Positions 8,519-17,128 of a stretch of DNA of 29,571 nt are shown piece by piece. A program made the translations under genes and the position numbers. The stretch lies in NCBI GenBank assembly GCA_002299585.1, contig DBOE01000085.1, positions 1-29,571 on the forward strand, written 5' to 3'. The notes under the pieces were generated by a model. The model saw only the letters and a list, made by a program, of their open reading frames with translations. It did no database searches and was not told the origin of the DNA. The stretch's first letter is position 1. Every line of letters starts with the position of its first letter. This DNA is from Hydrogenovibrio sp. UBA654 (lineage in GTDB: Bacteria; Pseudomonadota; Gammaproteobacteria; Thiomicrospirales; Thiomicrospiraceae).

Positions 8519-8547
8519 TTGACTTTAAAGGTTAAAAAGAGTATTAT
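8519..8547 (+). promoter_or_regulatory. Strong predicted promoter of yceD-rpmF, apparently leaderless
   Basis: TTGACT (8519-8524), exactly 17 bases, then TATTAT (8542-8547). Only six bases (CCTCGC) separate the -10 from the yceD ATG at 8554, so transcription would start at or next to the start codon. Confidence 0.6.
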
Positions 8548-8553
8548 CCTCGC

Positions 8554-9081
8554 ATGTCTAATAAGCTACCAAATATTATTGATCCAGTTTATTGTTCACA
8601 GCATGAAAAACAATATGTTGTAAGTATTGAACAAGCAACTTTTTTGCGTTTAGTGGCTCAAGTAATAGCAACAGATAGTGATGTTGAAGTATCGGTTAAG
8701 TTTTATCGAAACAAAAAATTAAGATTGCCAGCTTTTGATATGAGCTTAAGAACACAGCTATCTTTAAGATGCCAACGGTCTTTACAAGAATTTGAACATT
8801 TAGTCAGTGTTGATATAAGTGGAGTTTTTGTTGAATCAATGGCTTTAGGTAAAGATGTCCCTGAAGCTATAGAAATTTATGAGATGGTTAGTGAAAAAAT
8901 ATCTTTGCTTGAAATAATTGAGGATGAATTATTGCTTGATATACCATTAGCTCCTGTTGATAAAATAACTAAAATGGCATACAGCAACATAAATAATAAC
9001 TCTAAAACAAAGCTTTTAGAGAAAGAAATTAGAAAAGAAACCCCTTTTGCAGTTCTTAAAGATCTTCAAAAAAAACATTAG
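8554..9081 (+). CDS. yceD: YceD family protein (DUF177)
   Basis: YceD proteins are encoded directly before rpmF across bacteria and are linked to 23S rRNA accumulation and ribosome assembly. The 175-residue protein aligns by eye with the family from the first residues (LPNIIDPV) through the SDVEVSVKF strand, the LRCQRSL segment, the IEDELLLDIPLAPV core and the C-terminal TPFAVLKDLQKK. The N-terminus therefore fits ATG 8554, and no ribosome site precedes it, consistent with a leaderless message. The usual Cys-x-x-Cys is reduced to one Cys. The gap to rpmF is 9 bases. Confidence 0.9.
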   Translation: MSNKLPNIIDPVYCSQHEKQYVVSIEQATFLRLVAQVIATDSDVEVSVKFYRNKKLRLPAFDMSLRTQLSLRCQRSLQEFEHLVSVDISGVFVESMALGKDVPEAIEIYEMVSEKISLLEIIEDELLLDIPLAPVDKITKMAYSNINNNSKTKLLEKEIRKETPFAVLKDLQKKH

Positions 9082-9090
9082 GAGCCTAAA

Positions 9091-9264
9091 ATGGCTGTAC
9101 AAAAAAGTCGCAAAACACCTTCAAGACGCGGAATGCGTCGCTCACATGATTCATTAACTCCAGCAGCTCTTAGCGTTGATGATACAACTGGTGAATTACA
9201 TCGTCGTCATCACATAACTGCTGATGGCTTTTATAAAGGTAAAAAAGTAATTCAAGATAAATAA
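9091..9264 (+). CDS. rpmF: Ribosomal protein bL32
   Basis: This 57-residue protein belongs to the large ribosomal subunit. It starts MAVQKSRKTPSRRGMRRSHD, then continues with the conserved SLTPAALSVDDTTGELHRRH segment and ends FYKGKKVIQDK. It has the E. coli-like length and lacks the zinc-binding cysteines found in other bL32 proteins. TAGGAG overlaps the yceD stop and provides the ribosome site. It is co-transcribed with yceD, as in E. coli, and is followed by two hairpins before plsX. Confidence 0.97.
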   Translation: MAVQKSRKTPSRRGMRRSHDSLTPAALSVDDTTGELHRRHHITADGFYKGKKVIQDK

Positions 9265-9305
9265 CCTATACCAGAATTCCTGTTTAGAAGTTGGAGTTAT
9301 AGTGC

Positions 9306-9356
9306 TATCCCTTGCTCACTAGGCATTTTTTGTGAATGTGTAGTGGGCAAGGGGTA
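9306..9356 (+). promoter_or_regulatory. Stable hairpin after rpmF
   Basis: CCCTTGCTCACTA (9309-9321) pairs with TAGTGGGCAAGGG (9341-9353), with one G-U-type mismatch, and extends outward by about three pairs. The 19-base loop includes T6. No T-run follows, so it is not a classical terminator; it could protect the rpmF 3' end or attenuate read-through to plsX. Confidence 0.55.
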
Positions 9357-9404
9357 TTGTTATATGCCAGCTTTCTCAACAGGAGTTTAAGGTATATTTT
9401 ATTT

Positions 9405-9450
9405 AGCCCTTTATGTTTTTATTAAAATAAAGGGTTTAGTTTCTTTCTCA
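9405..9450 (+). terminator. Probable terminator between rpmF and plsX
   Basis: CCCTTTAT (9407-9414) pairs with ATAAAGGG (9427-9434), followed by the T-rich TTTAGTTTCTTTCT. The stem is short and partly AT, so termination may be partial. Confidence 0.5.
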
Positions 9451-9476
9451 TAAATATTTAAAATAAGGTATCTATC

Positions 9477-10484
9477 TTGAGGATTTCAATTGCCATTGAT
9501 GCAATGGGTGGCGACCATGGTATCTCAGTAACTGTACCAGCTTCATTAACCGCACTTAAAAAATTTATTGATATTTCGATAATTTTGGTTGGTAATAAAC
9601 AATTAATTGAAGAAAAACTCTCTCAATATTCTTTTGACTCTTCTAGAATATCTGTTTATCATGCTGAACAGATAGTTGAAATGGACGAACTACCTTCAAA
9701 AGCCCTGCGTAATAAACGCCAGTCATCTATGCGTTTAGCTCTTAATTTAGTTAAAGATGATAAAGCTGATGCCTGTGTAAGTGCTGGGAATACAGGTGCT
9801 TTAATGGCAGTTTCTAAATTTGTGTTAAAAATGATCCCAGGGGTAACTAGACCAGCTATTTGTACTGCTATGCCCACCATGAAAGGGCATGTGCACATGT
9901 TGGACCTAGGTGCTAATGTAGGCGTTGATGGTGAAACTTTATCTCAATTTGCACTCATGGGTTCAGTTTTAACTCAAGCTGTGGACGACAACCCAAGTCC
10001 AAAAGTTGCTTTATTAAATATTGGTGAAGAAGAAATTAAAGGTCATCAGCGTATTAAAGATGCTAATTCCATATTAAAAACTAGCCAAATAAACTATGTA
10101 GGCTATGTTGAAGGAGATGAGATTTTTAAAGGAGATGTAGATATAATCGCCTGTGATGGTTTTGATGGTAATATCGCTTTAAAATCCAGCGAAGGTGTTG
10201 CCAAGATGATAACCTTCTTCCTGAAAGCAGCCTTTAAGAAAAATATATTTACTAAGCTAATTGCTTTAATTTCCATACCTGTTTTAAAATCCTTTAAAGA
10301 AAAAATTGACCCAAGCCGTTACAATGGAGCACCTTTATTGGGTTTAAAAAAAATAGTTATTAAAAGTCATGGCGGAGCTGATAGCTTTTCTTTTTTTAAT
10401 GCGATTGCTGAAGCAAGGTTAGAAGTTAGTAAAAATGTTCCTGAAAAAATAGCATATGGCATAAAAGATCTTTTAGTGAGATAA
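9477..10484 (+). CDS. plsX: Phosphate acyltransferase PlsX
   Basis: PlsX makes acyl-phosphate from acyl-ACP, the first step of the PlsX/PlsY route to lysophosphatidic acid, at the membrane surface. The 335-residue protein begins with the signature IAIDAMGGDHG and contains VSAGNTGALMA, the DLGANV segment and ACDGFDGNIALK. The start is TTG 9477 with AAGG eight bases upstream (9465-9468); no ATG fits, because the conserved domain begins at residue 2. A TTG start may limit translation. The gap to fabH is 20 bases, and this gene opens the lipid run. Confidence 0.95.
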   Translation: MRISIAIDAMGGDHGISVTVPASLTALKKFIDISIILVGNKQLIEEKLSQYSFDSSRISVYHAEQIVEMDELPSKALRNKRQSSMRLALNLVKDDKADACVSAGNTGALMAVSKFVLKMIPGVTRPAICTAMPTMKGHVHMLDLGANVGVDGETLSQFALMGSVLTQAVDDNPSPKVALLNIGEEEIKGHQRIKDANSILKTSQINYVGYVEGDEIFKGDVDIIACDGFDGNIALKSSEGVAKMITFFLKAAFKKNIFTKLIALISIPVLKSFKEKIDPSRYNGAPLLGLKKIVIKSHGGADSFSFFNAIAEARLEVSKNVPEKIAYGIKDLLVR

Positions 10485-10504
10485 AAAATATAAAGAGAAA
10501 ATTA

Positions 10505-11494
10505 ATGAGTTGGACAAAAAATCAAACAATGAATAGTAAAATTATTGGTACAGGATCTTATTTACCTGAAAACATAATGACCAATGTTGATTTAGAAAAA
10601 ATTGTTGAGACTACTGATGAATGGATTCGAGAAAGAACTGGTATAGAACAGCGCCATATAGTAGCGGATGGTCAAACAACTAGTGATTTAGCTTATAAAG
10701 CTTCTATGCAAGCTTTAGAAATGGCTAGAGTTAAAGCTGAAGATTTAGATCTTATAATAGTTGCTACCACAACTCCTGATAAGATTTTTCCAAGTACCGC
10801 AACCATTTTACAGCAAAAACTAGGTAATAATGGTTCTCCATCATTTGATATACAAGCTGTTTGTACTGGTTTTATCTATGCTTTATCTGTAGCGGATCAG
10901 TTTATTAAAACAGGTATGGTAAAAAAAGTTTTAGTTGTTGGTGCAGAGTCAATGTCTAGAATAACTAATTGGAAAGATAGAGATACCTGTGTTCTTTTTG
11001 GTGATGGAGCAGGAGCGGTTGTTTTGGAGGCTTCAAATGAAGAAGGAATTCTTTCCACTCATATCCATGCAGATGGTAAGTATGAAGAATTATTGCATGT
11101 ACCATCAGGGATTTCTAAAGTTGCCCAAACAGATGATATTGCTGAAAGAACTATGAATATGAAAGGTAATGAAGTCTTTAGAGTTGCTGTTAATACTTTA
11201 AGTAAAATAGCTACTGAAACTTTAGAGTATAATAATAAAGCTAAAGAAGATCTTGATTGGTTAGTGCCTCATCAAGCGAATTTAAGAATTATTAAAGCAA
11301 CTGCAAAAAAACTAAACCTAGGTGAAAATAAAACTGTTATAACTGTAAATAAACATGCAAACACCTCTAGTGCCTCTGTTCCTCTGGCTTTGGATGAGGC
11401 AGTTAGGGGTGGTAGAATTATACCAGGTCAATTATTGTTGCTTGAAGCCTTTGGTGGTGGGTTTACTTGGGGATCTGCATTAGTTAGATTTTAA
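10505..11494 (+). CDS. fabH: 3-oxoacyl-ACP synthase III (KAS III)
   Basis: FabH condenses acetyl-CoA with malonyl-ACP to start fatty acid synthesis. The triad is visible: Cys120 (AVCTGF), His256 (VPHQANLR) and Asn286 (NKHANTSSAS) counted from ATG 10505. A second ATG at 10529 would place the Cys at residue 112, as in E. coli, and matches the family start (MNSKIIGTGSYLP). However, the purine-rich AAAGAGAA lies before 10505 and nothing similar precedes 10529. The start is therefore uncertain by eight codons. Confidence 0.95.
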   Translation: MSWTKNQTMNSKIIGTGSYLPENIMTNVDLEKIVETTDEWIRERTGIEQRHIVADGQTTSDLAYKASMQALEMARVKAEDLDLIIVATTTPDKIFPSTATILQQKLGNNGSPSFDIQAVCTGFIYALSVADQFIKTGMVKKVLVVGAESMSRITNWKDRDTCVLFGDGAGAVVLEASNEEGILSTHIHADGKYEELLHVPSGISKVAQTDDIAERTMNMKGNEVFRVAVNTLSKIATETLEYNNKAKEDLDWLVPHQANLRIIKATAKKLNLGENKTVITVNKHANTSSASVPLALDEAVRGGRIIPGQLLLLEAFGGGFTWGSALVRF

Positions 11495-11525
11495 GTAGTT
11501 TATGATTTAAAAGGAAAATTATTAT

Positions 11526-12458
11526 ATGTCATATGCGTTTGTATTTCCTGGGCAAGGATCTCAGTCGGTTGGGATGTTAAATGATCTTGCTCAAGATAAC
11601 CCTATAATTGAAGCAACTTTTAAAGAAGCATCATCTGCTTTAGGTTATGATTTGTGGCAGATTGTTAGTAGTGGTCCTGCAGAAAAATTAAATCAAACAG
11701 ATATTACTCAACCAGCTATCTTAACAGCAAGTATTGCTGTTTTAAGGGTTTTAGCATCTAAAACTAGCTTAGCACCTTCTTATTATGCAGGGCACTCTTT
11801 AGGAGAATATACTGCACTGGTTGCCTCTGGATCTTTAAGCTTATCCGCAGGCGTAAAGCTGGTTGAAAAACGCGGTAAATTGATGCAAGAAGCGGTTCCA
11901 TCTGGGCAAGGAGCTATGGCTGCTATTTTAGGGCTAGAGGATGAAAAAATCATAGAAATTTGTGAGCAAGTAGCAGGGATTGTCGAAGCGGTTAACTTTA
12001 ATTCTCCTGGACAAGTAGTCATAGCTGGGGAAAAGCAAGCGGTAGATAGCTCATTAATAGTTTTTGAGAAAGCTGGGGCAAAAAGAGTTGTTCCTTTAGC
12101 GGTTAGCGTTCCATCGCATTGCTCGTTGATGAAAAATGCATCAAAAGAGCTAAGAATCGAGTTAGATAAAATAGATTTATCTAGTTCTGCTAACCCAGTT
12201 ATTCATAATGCAACAGTTGAGAGTTATAGAGAACAATTAGCCGTAAAAGATGCTTTAGTAAAACAATTATTTAAACCTGTACAATGGGTTAAAACTATCG
12301 AAAAAATGAAAGTAAATGGCGTAGATCAGTTGTTTGAGATAGGTCCTGGGAAAATATTAATGGGCTTAAATCGTAGAATAGATAGAAAAATGGGTATGCA
12401 AACTATTTATGATGTTGTTACCCTTGCCAAAGCTGTTGAGTTTTTGAATAATTCCTAG
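11526..12458 (+). CDS. fabD: Malonyl-CoA:ACP transacylase
   Basis: FabD transfers malonyl from CoA to ACP to supply the elongation cycle. The 310-residue protein has the FPGQGSQ opening, the nucleophile Ser91 in GHSLGEY, the substrate-binding Arg of EKRGKLM, and His198 in VPSHCSLM. AAGGAAAA lies just before the ATG. It sits between fabH and fabG as in E. coli, 9 bases from fabG. Confidence 0.96.
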   Translation: MSYAFVFPGQGSQSVGMLNDLAQDNPIIEATFKEASSALGYDLWQIVSSGPAEKLNQTDITQPAILTASIAVLRVLASKTSLAPSYYAGHSLGEYTALVASGSLSLSAGVKLVEKRGKLMQEAVPSGQGAMAAILGLEDEKIIEICEQVAGIVEAVNFNSPGQVVIAGEKQAVDSSLIVFEKAGAKRVVPLAVSVPSHCSLMKNASKELRIELDKIDLSSSANPVIHNATVESYREQLAVKDALVKQLFKPVQWVKTIEKMKVNGVDQLFEIGPGKILMGLNRRIDRKMGMQTIYDVVTLAKAVEFLNNS

Positions 12459-12467
12459 GGGTGTAAA

Positions 12468-13208
12468 ATGTTAACTGGAAAAATTGCTTTTGTAACAGGT
12501 GCTAGCCGAGGGATAGGTAAGGCTATAGCTTTAGATTTAGCCGCAAATGGTGCAATAGTTATAGGTACAGCCACTTCTGACGCTGGTGCCGATTCTATTG
12601 CTACCTACCTAAAAGAAGCAGGAGCAAGTGGTACAGGTAAGTGTTTAAATGTAACTAATCCAGCGAGAATAAAAACTGTGCTAGAGGAAATTACAGCAGA
12701 GTTTGGTGCACCAACTGTTTTAGTTAATAATGCAGGAATTACTCGTGATAATTTATTAATGCGAATGAAGGAAGAAGAATGGGATGACATTATTCAAACT
12801 AATTTAAGCTCAGTATTTCGTATGTCAAAAGCTTGTTTAAGAGGGATGATGAAAACAAAAGGTGGAGCTATTATAAATATTGCCTCTGTGGTTGGCGTTA
12901 TGGGTAACGCAGGACAAACTAACTATGCAGCCGCCAAAGCAGGAATAATCGGTTTTAGTAAGTCTTTAGCAAGAGAAGTAGGTAGTAAAAATATTACTGT
13001 AAATACGATTGCTCCTGGCTTTATTGATACAGATATGACCAAATCCTTACCAGAAGAGCAAAGAGATATGCTAATAAAACAAATTCCTTTAAAACGTTTA
13101 GGAAAACCTGAAAATATAGCTAAGATGGTTACCTTTTTAGCCTCTACAGGAGGAAGTTACATTACAGGACAAACCTTAAATGTAAATGGAGGAATGTATA
13201 TGGTTTAA
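12468..13208 (+). CDS. fabG: 3-oxoacyl-ACP reductase
   Basis: FabG carries out the NADPH-dependent reduction of 3-ketoacyl-ACP in fatty acid elongation. The 246-residue short-chain dehydrogenase has the cofactor motif TGASRGIG (10-17), NNAG (87-90), and the catalytic Ser140, Tyr153 and Lys157 (YAAAK). It ends with the typical GQTLNVNGGMYM. It is followed by a 113-base gap before acpP that contains a T8A7 run. Confidence 0.96.
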   Translation: MLTGKIAFVTGASRGIGKAIALDLAANGAIVIGTATSDAGADSIATYLKEAGASGTGKCLNVTNPARIKTVLEEITAEFGAPTVLVNNAGITRDNLLMRMKEEEWDDIIQTNLSSVFRMSKACLRGMMKTKGGAIINIASVVGVMGNAGQTNYAAAKAGIIGFSKSLAREVGSKNITVNTIAPGFIDTDMTKSLPEEQRDMLIKQIPLKRLGKPENIAKMVTFLASTGGSYITGQTLNVNGGMYMV

Positions 13209-13321
13209 ATTTATTAGCCATATTTTTTTTAAAAAAAGACTTGCTAAAAATATTCTTACAGGCGAAAATATTGCAAATTTAAAAACAAATAAAATTAATT
13301 ATAATAAATCGGAGAAAGTCC

Positions 13322-13558
13322 ATGAGTAGTATTGTAGAAAGAGTAAAAAAAATTATTGTTGAGCAGTTAGGAGTAGAAGAAGGTCAAGTAACCGCTGATG
13401 CCTCATTTATTGATGATCTAGGAGCAGATTCACTAGATACTGTTGAACTAGTTATGGCTCTTGAAGAAGAATTTAATTGCGAAATTCCAGATGAGGAAGC
13501 TGAAAAAATTTCAACTCTAGCACAAGCAACTGCATATGTTGAAAACCATACGGATTAA
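13322..13558 (+). CDS. acpP: Acyl carrier protein
   Basis: ACP carries the growing acyl chain on phosphopantetheine. The 78-residue acidic protein has the attachment motif GADSLD with Ser37, helix 2 DTVELVMALEEEF, and ends AYVENHTD. GGAG precedes the ATG. The 113-base upstream gap and the strong terminator downstream allow it to be expressed on its own at a higher level than its neighbours, as known for acpP in E. coli. Confidence 0.97.
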   Translation: MSSIVERVKKIIVEQLGVEEGQVTADASFIDDLGADSLDTVELVMALEEEFNCEIPDEEAEKISTLAQATAYVENHTD

Positions 13559-13577
13559 AATTTATTTTTAGTTATTT

Positions 13578-13610
13578 AAAAAAAGCCGTTTTTACGGCTT
13601 TTTTTGTTTC
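13578..13610 (+). terminator. Intrinsic terminator after acpP
   Basis: AAAAAAAGCCGT (13578-13589) pairs with ACGGCTTTTTTT (13594-13605) around a TTTT loop, giving a GC core followed by a T7 run. The A-tract on the left makes it bidirectional in form. The next gene, fabF, has a TATAAT at 13621-13626 that may restart transcription. Confidence 0.92.
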
Positions 13611-13647
13611 TGGGAAAGATTATAATAATAAAAAAGGAGTTAGTTAT

Positions 13648-14880
13648 ATGCGTCGTGTTGTAATTACTGGTGTTGGTTGTGTTACCCCCCTTGGCAACAA
13701 TGTTGAACAAACTTGGCAGGCTATTCTTGCGGGGAAAAGTGGTATAGCACCTTTAACAAGATTTGTGACCGAAGATTTTTCGGTTAAATTTGGTGGTGAG
13801 ATAAAAAATTTTGAAATAACTGATATTATCTCTGCTAAAGAGGCAAAAAAAATGGATCCTTTTATTCATTATGGTATTGCCGCAGGTACCGAAGCATTAT
13901 TAGATTCAGCTTTAGTAATTAACGAACAAAACTCCGAAATGATAGGTACTTCTATTGGTTCTGGAATCGGTGGTATTAACTCAATTGAAAAGCAACATAC
14001 TATTTTACAAAAATCAGGACCAAGAAGAGTCTCGCCTTTTTTTGTACCTAGTTCTATCATAAATATGATTTCTGGCAATTTTTCAATAATGCATGGTTTG
14101 AAAGGCCCTAATATGGCTATAGGAACTGCCTGTGCTACTGGCACTCATTCTATTGGAGATTCTTTACGCATGATTCAGATGGGTGATGCGGATGTTATGG
14201 TTGCAGGTGGGGCAGAATATGCAACTACTCCGCTTGGTGTTGCGGGTTTTGCTGCTGCAAAAGCCCTTTCTACGCGAAATGATGACCCACAAGCGGCAAG
14301 CCGACCTTGGGATAAAGGCCGAGATGGTTTTGTATTGAGTGATGGAGCAGGGGCAGTAGTGTTAGAGGAATATGAACATGCCAAATCTAGGGGCGCAAAT
14401 ATTTATTGTGAGGTACTTGGTTTTGGCATGAGTGGAGATGCTTTTCATATGACTAAACCATCTAGTGGAGGGGAGGGCGGTGCTAGATGTATTAGAAACA
14501 CTCTTCGTAATGCCAAATTAAATCCACAACAGATTGACTATATTAATGCACATGGCACCTCAACCCCTGCTGGAGATGTTTGTGAAGTAGCAGCAGTTAA
14601 ATCAGTTTTTGGGCAACATGCTTATAATTTAACCATGAGTTCAACGAAATCTATGACTGGTCATGCCTTAGGTGCGGCTGGAGCTATGGAAGCGGTATTT
14701 GTTGCAAAGGCTATTCAAAAACAAGTTTTGCCGCCAACGATTAACCTAACTGAACCAGAAGAAGGTTGTGATTTAGATTTTGTGGCTGGTGAAGCTAGGC
14801 AAGCAACCGTAAATTATGTGCTTTCTAATTCGTTAGGATTTGGCGGAACTAACGCATCTTTAATTTTTGGCAAGCTCTAG
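13648..14880 (+). CDS. fabF: 3-oxoacyl-ACP synthase II (KAS II)
   Basis: FabF elongates acyl-ACP and supports cis-vaccenate formation. The 410-residue thiolase-fold protein shows the catalytic Cys162 (GTACATGTHS), His301 (NAHGTSTPAGD), Lys333 and His338 (STKSMTGHALG), and the late NSLGFGGTNAS. AGGAG lies before the ATG. The acpP-fabF order is the usual one. The stop TAG (14878-14880) overlaps the ribosome site of pabB. Confidence 0.96.
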   Translation: MRRVVITGVGCVTPLGNNVEQTWQAILAGKSGIAPLTRFVTEDFSVKFGGEIKNFEITDIISAKEAKKMDPFIHYGIAAGTEALLDSALVINEQNSEMIGTSIGSGIGGINSIEKQHTILQKSGPRRVSPFFVPSSIINMISGNFSIMHGLKGPNMAIGTACATGTHSIGDSLRMIQMGDADVMVAGGAEYATTPLGVAGFAAAKALSTRNDDPQAASRPWDKGRDGFVLSDGAGAVVLEEYEHAKSRGANIYCEVLGFGMSGDAFHMTKPSSGGEGGARCIRNTLRNAKLNPQQIDYINAHGTSTPAGDVCEVAAVKSVFGQHAYNLTMSSTKSMTGHALGAAGAMEAVFVAKAIQKQVLPPTINLTEPEEGCDLDFVAGEARQATVNYVLSNSLGFGGTNASLIFGKL

Positions 14881-14888
14881 GAAATCTG

Positions 14889-16283
14889 TTGTTAGATGAT
14901 TTTTTAGAGATTGAAAATAATCTCTCTACCAACAATTTAAAAGTAAAAAGTTTTTCTGTGCAGAGCTTTGATTTACATGCTTTGCAAGAGTTAAATAAAG
15001 ATGTTTTCCCGTTTTTATTAGAAAGTGTAGCTGTATCACAAGCTCAACCAGACTATGGAATATCTCAGTTTAGTATTTTGTTTGCGTATCCACAAGAAAA
15101 TATTCGTTTAAATGGACTTCTTCATGCCAAAAAATTCCAGCAAGAATTTCAACAAAGTTTTGTTAAAACAAAACAAAGCGTAGAAGTTGGGCTACCTTTT
15201 ACTGGAGGTTGGTTTTGTTACTTTAGTTATGACTATGCTCAGGTAATAGAGCCATCTTTGTCTTTTGAACAATCAAACTTACCGCTTGTTATATTAACTA
15301 GAGTTCCTTGTGCTTTTATTTATGATAATAAAAATAAACAATTACATCTAGTTGCTGAGGATGGTTTTGAAGATAATTTATCTACAATGCAAACTTATCT
15401 TAAGAAACTAAAAAAAGTATCTAACCCAGTAATGACTAAAGATATCAATATTAGTAAAATAACCGAAGAAGCTGAAGAAAAATACTTGTTAGGACTTGAT
15501 AAAATCAAGGAATATATTTTATCGGGTGATATCTTCCAAGTAAATTTATCTAGGCAATGGCAAGTAGAAATAAGTACTGATAAAACTAACAAAATATATG
15601 AATTATTAAGACAAAAAAATCCTGCCCCTTTTGCGGCAAATATCTATTTTAAAGAATTGCAAATCATAAGCTCTTCACCAGAAAGATTAGTGAAATATGA
15701 TGCTAAAACATCTTGGGTAGAAACAAGACCTATCGCAGGAACTCGCCAAAGAAGTGCATGCGTTAAGGAAGATAAAACTTTGGTTGAAGAGCTACTTTCT
15801 CACCCAAAAGAAATAGCAGAACATATAATGCTTATTGATTTAGAACGTAATGACTTAGGTAGAATTTGTCAAGTAGGTAGTGTTGAAGTTAATGAATTAA
15901 TGAGTATAGAAACTTACCAACATGTGCATCATATAGTTTCTAATATAAGAGGTAAGTTAAAAGATGATACTTCACCACTAGATATTATTCACGCAGTATT
16001 TCCTGGAGGAACCATAACAGGATGTCCAAAAATTCGTTGTATGCAAATTATAGCAGAGTTAGAGAAAATGCCTCGTGATGCTTATACAGGTAGTATTGGC
16101 TACATAAATAGAGATGGTTCCCTTGATACTAATATACTAATTAGGACTATTGTATTGCAGGATAATATAGCTTCTTTTCGGGCAGGAGCAGGAATAGTTG
16201 CCGACTCTGTAGCAACTAATGAACTTGAAGAAACAAGGCATAAAGCAAAAGGTTTAATTGAGGCATTAGGTGGAATTAATTAG
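14889..16283 (+). CDS. pabB: Aminodeoxychorismate synthase component I
   Basis: PabB converts chorismate and ammonia to 4-amino-4-deoxychorismate for folate synthesis, with a PabA glutaminase. The 464-residue protein has the chorismate-binding core with HPKEIAEH (305-312), IDLERNDLGRI, PGGTITGCPK (372-381) and AGAGIVADS. The motif around the nucleophilic Lys274 of E. coli PabB (PIKGT) reads PIAGT here (Ala283), as in anthranilate synthase. I still prefer PabB because pabC follows directly, the length fits, and the ERND and GRI segments are PabB-like. The start is TTG 14889 with AGGA 6 bases upstream; a GTG at 14958 is an alternative. A small hairpin (14906-14925) lies inside the first codons. 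Confidence 0.85.
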   Translation: MLDDFLEIENNLSTNNLKVKSFSVQSFDLHALQELNKDVFPFLLESVAVSQAQPDYGISQFSILFAYPQENIRLNGLLHAKKFQQEFQQSFVKTKQSVEVGLPFTGGWFCYFSYDYAQVIEPSLSFEQSNLPLVILTRVPCAFIYDNKNKQLHLVAEDGFEDNLSTMQTYLKKLKKVSNPVMTKDINISKITEEAEEKYLLGLDKIKEYILSGDIFQVNLSRQWQVEISTDKTNKIYELLRQKNPAPFAANIYFKELQIISSSPERLVKYDAKTSWVETRPIAGTRQRSACVKEDKTLVEELLSHPKEIAEHIMLIDLERNDLGRICQVGSVEVNELMSIETYQHVHHIVSNIRGKLKDDTSPLDIIHAVFPGGTITGCPKIRCMQIIAELEKMPRDAYTGSIGYINRDGSLDTNILIRTIVLQDNIASFRAGAGIVADSVATNELEETRHKAKGLIEALGGIN

Positions 16284-17128
16284 TGGATAATGTTTTTATC
16301 TTGCAAGATACTGCTACCCCCCCCCTTAGCGACAGAGGTTTGCAATATGGTGATGGTTTTTTTACTAGCATGTTAGTTATAGATCATAAAATTGCTAATT
16401 GGTCTGCTCACTGGCAAAGGTTAAGTTATGGGGCAGAACAGCTCGGTTTTGAAATTCTAACAGAGGAAAAAATAAAATCTATGCTTGTTGATGTTTTTAA
16501 TAAATATAGGCAAGAGTTTAATATTGCAAAATTAATTATCACTCGTGGACAAGGTGGCAAGGGGTATCAGCCATTACAAAATGCCAAACCAAGCTATTAT
16601 TTATACTTAAATAAGCTTGATAAAGTATTAAAAAAAGATAATTTTCCTCTACCGATATCTAATAAACTAACTATAGGTATTAGTAGTGTTAAATGGGGGG
16701 TGCAGCCATTGTTAGCAGGTATTAAACACTTAAATAGGTTGGAAAATGTAATGGCTCAAAAAAATATGTTAAATACAGAGTATGATGAGTGCATTATGTT
16801 AGATATTCAAGAAAATGTAATCTCAGGAACTAGTTCAAGTATTTGTTTTATTGTTGGAAATAAAATAATTTCTCCAAAAATAATAACAGCAGGCATTAAT
16901 AGTACTAGTTTAGTATTATTAGCAGAGATACTTAAAAAACAAGGTAAAGAACTTATCTTTAAGACCTTTGGTTTAGAACAATTAAAAAATGTAGAAGAAA
17001 TGTTTTTTTGCAATGCTATTCGGGGAATTATGCCAGTAAAAAAGTTTAATGCTAAAAAGGTAAGAAGCCATCAATCCACAAATTTAGCAGAAGAATTTAT
17101 GAACTATCAATATGAAAATTTAACATGA
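16283..17128 (+). CDS. pabC: Aminodeoxychorismate lyase
   Basis: PabC is a PLP enzyme that splits aminodeoxychorismate into 4-aminobenzoate and pyruvate, completing the PabB step. The 281-residue fold-type IV protein shows DRGLQYGDGFFTS near the start, the PLP lysine Lys148 in KHLNRLENV, and SGTSSSICF for phosphate binding. GTG 16283 shares its G with the pabB stop TAG. A run of nine C bases (16317-16325) encodes Thr-Pro-Pro at codons 12-14; any length change there would frameshift the gene. The last 4 bases overlap mltG. Confidence 0.92.
   Translation: MDNVFILQDTATPPLSDRGLQYGDGFFTSMLVIDHKIANWSAHWQRLSYGAEQLGFEILTEEKIKSMLVDVFNKYRQEFNIAKLIITRGQGGKGYQPLQNAKPSYYLYLNKLDKVLKKDNFPLPISNKLTIGISSVKWGVQPLLAGIKHLNRLENVMAQKNMLNTEYDECIMLDIQENVISGTSSSICFIVGNKIISPKIITAGINSTSLVLLAEILKKQGKELIFKTFGLEQLKNVEEMFFCNAIRGIMPVKKFNAKKVRSHQSTNLAEEFMNYQYENLT

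Noticed and set aside
13227..13241. T8A7 run before acpP as a terminator
   Set aside because: It is self-complementary but has no GC stem; it may only bend the DNA near the acpP promoter.
14889..16283. Anthranilate synthase TrpE instead of PabB
   Set aside because: PIAGT is TrpE-like, but pabC is directly coupled, no trpG or trpD is present, and the remaining motifs and length fit PabB.
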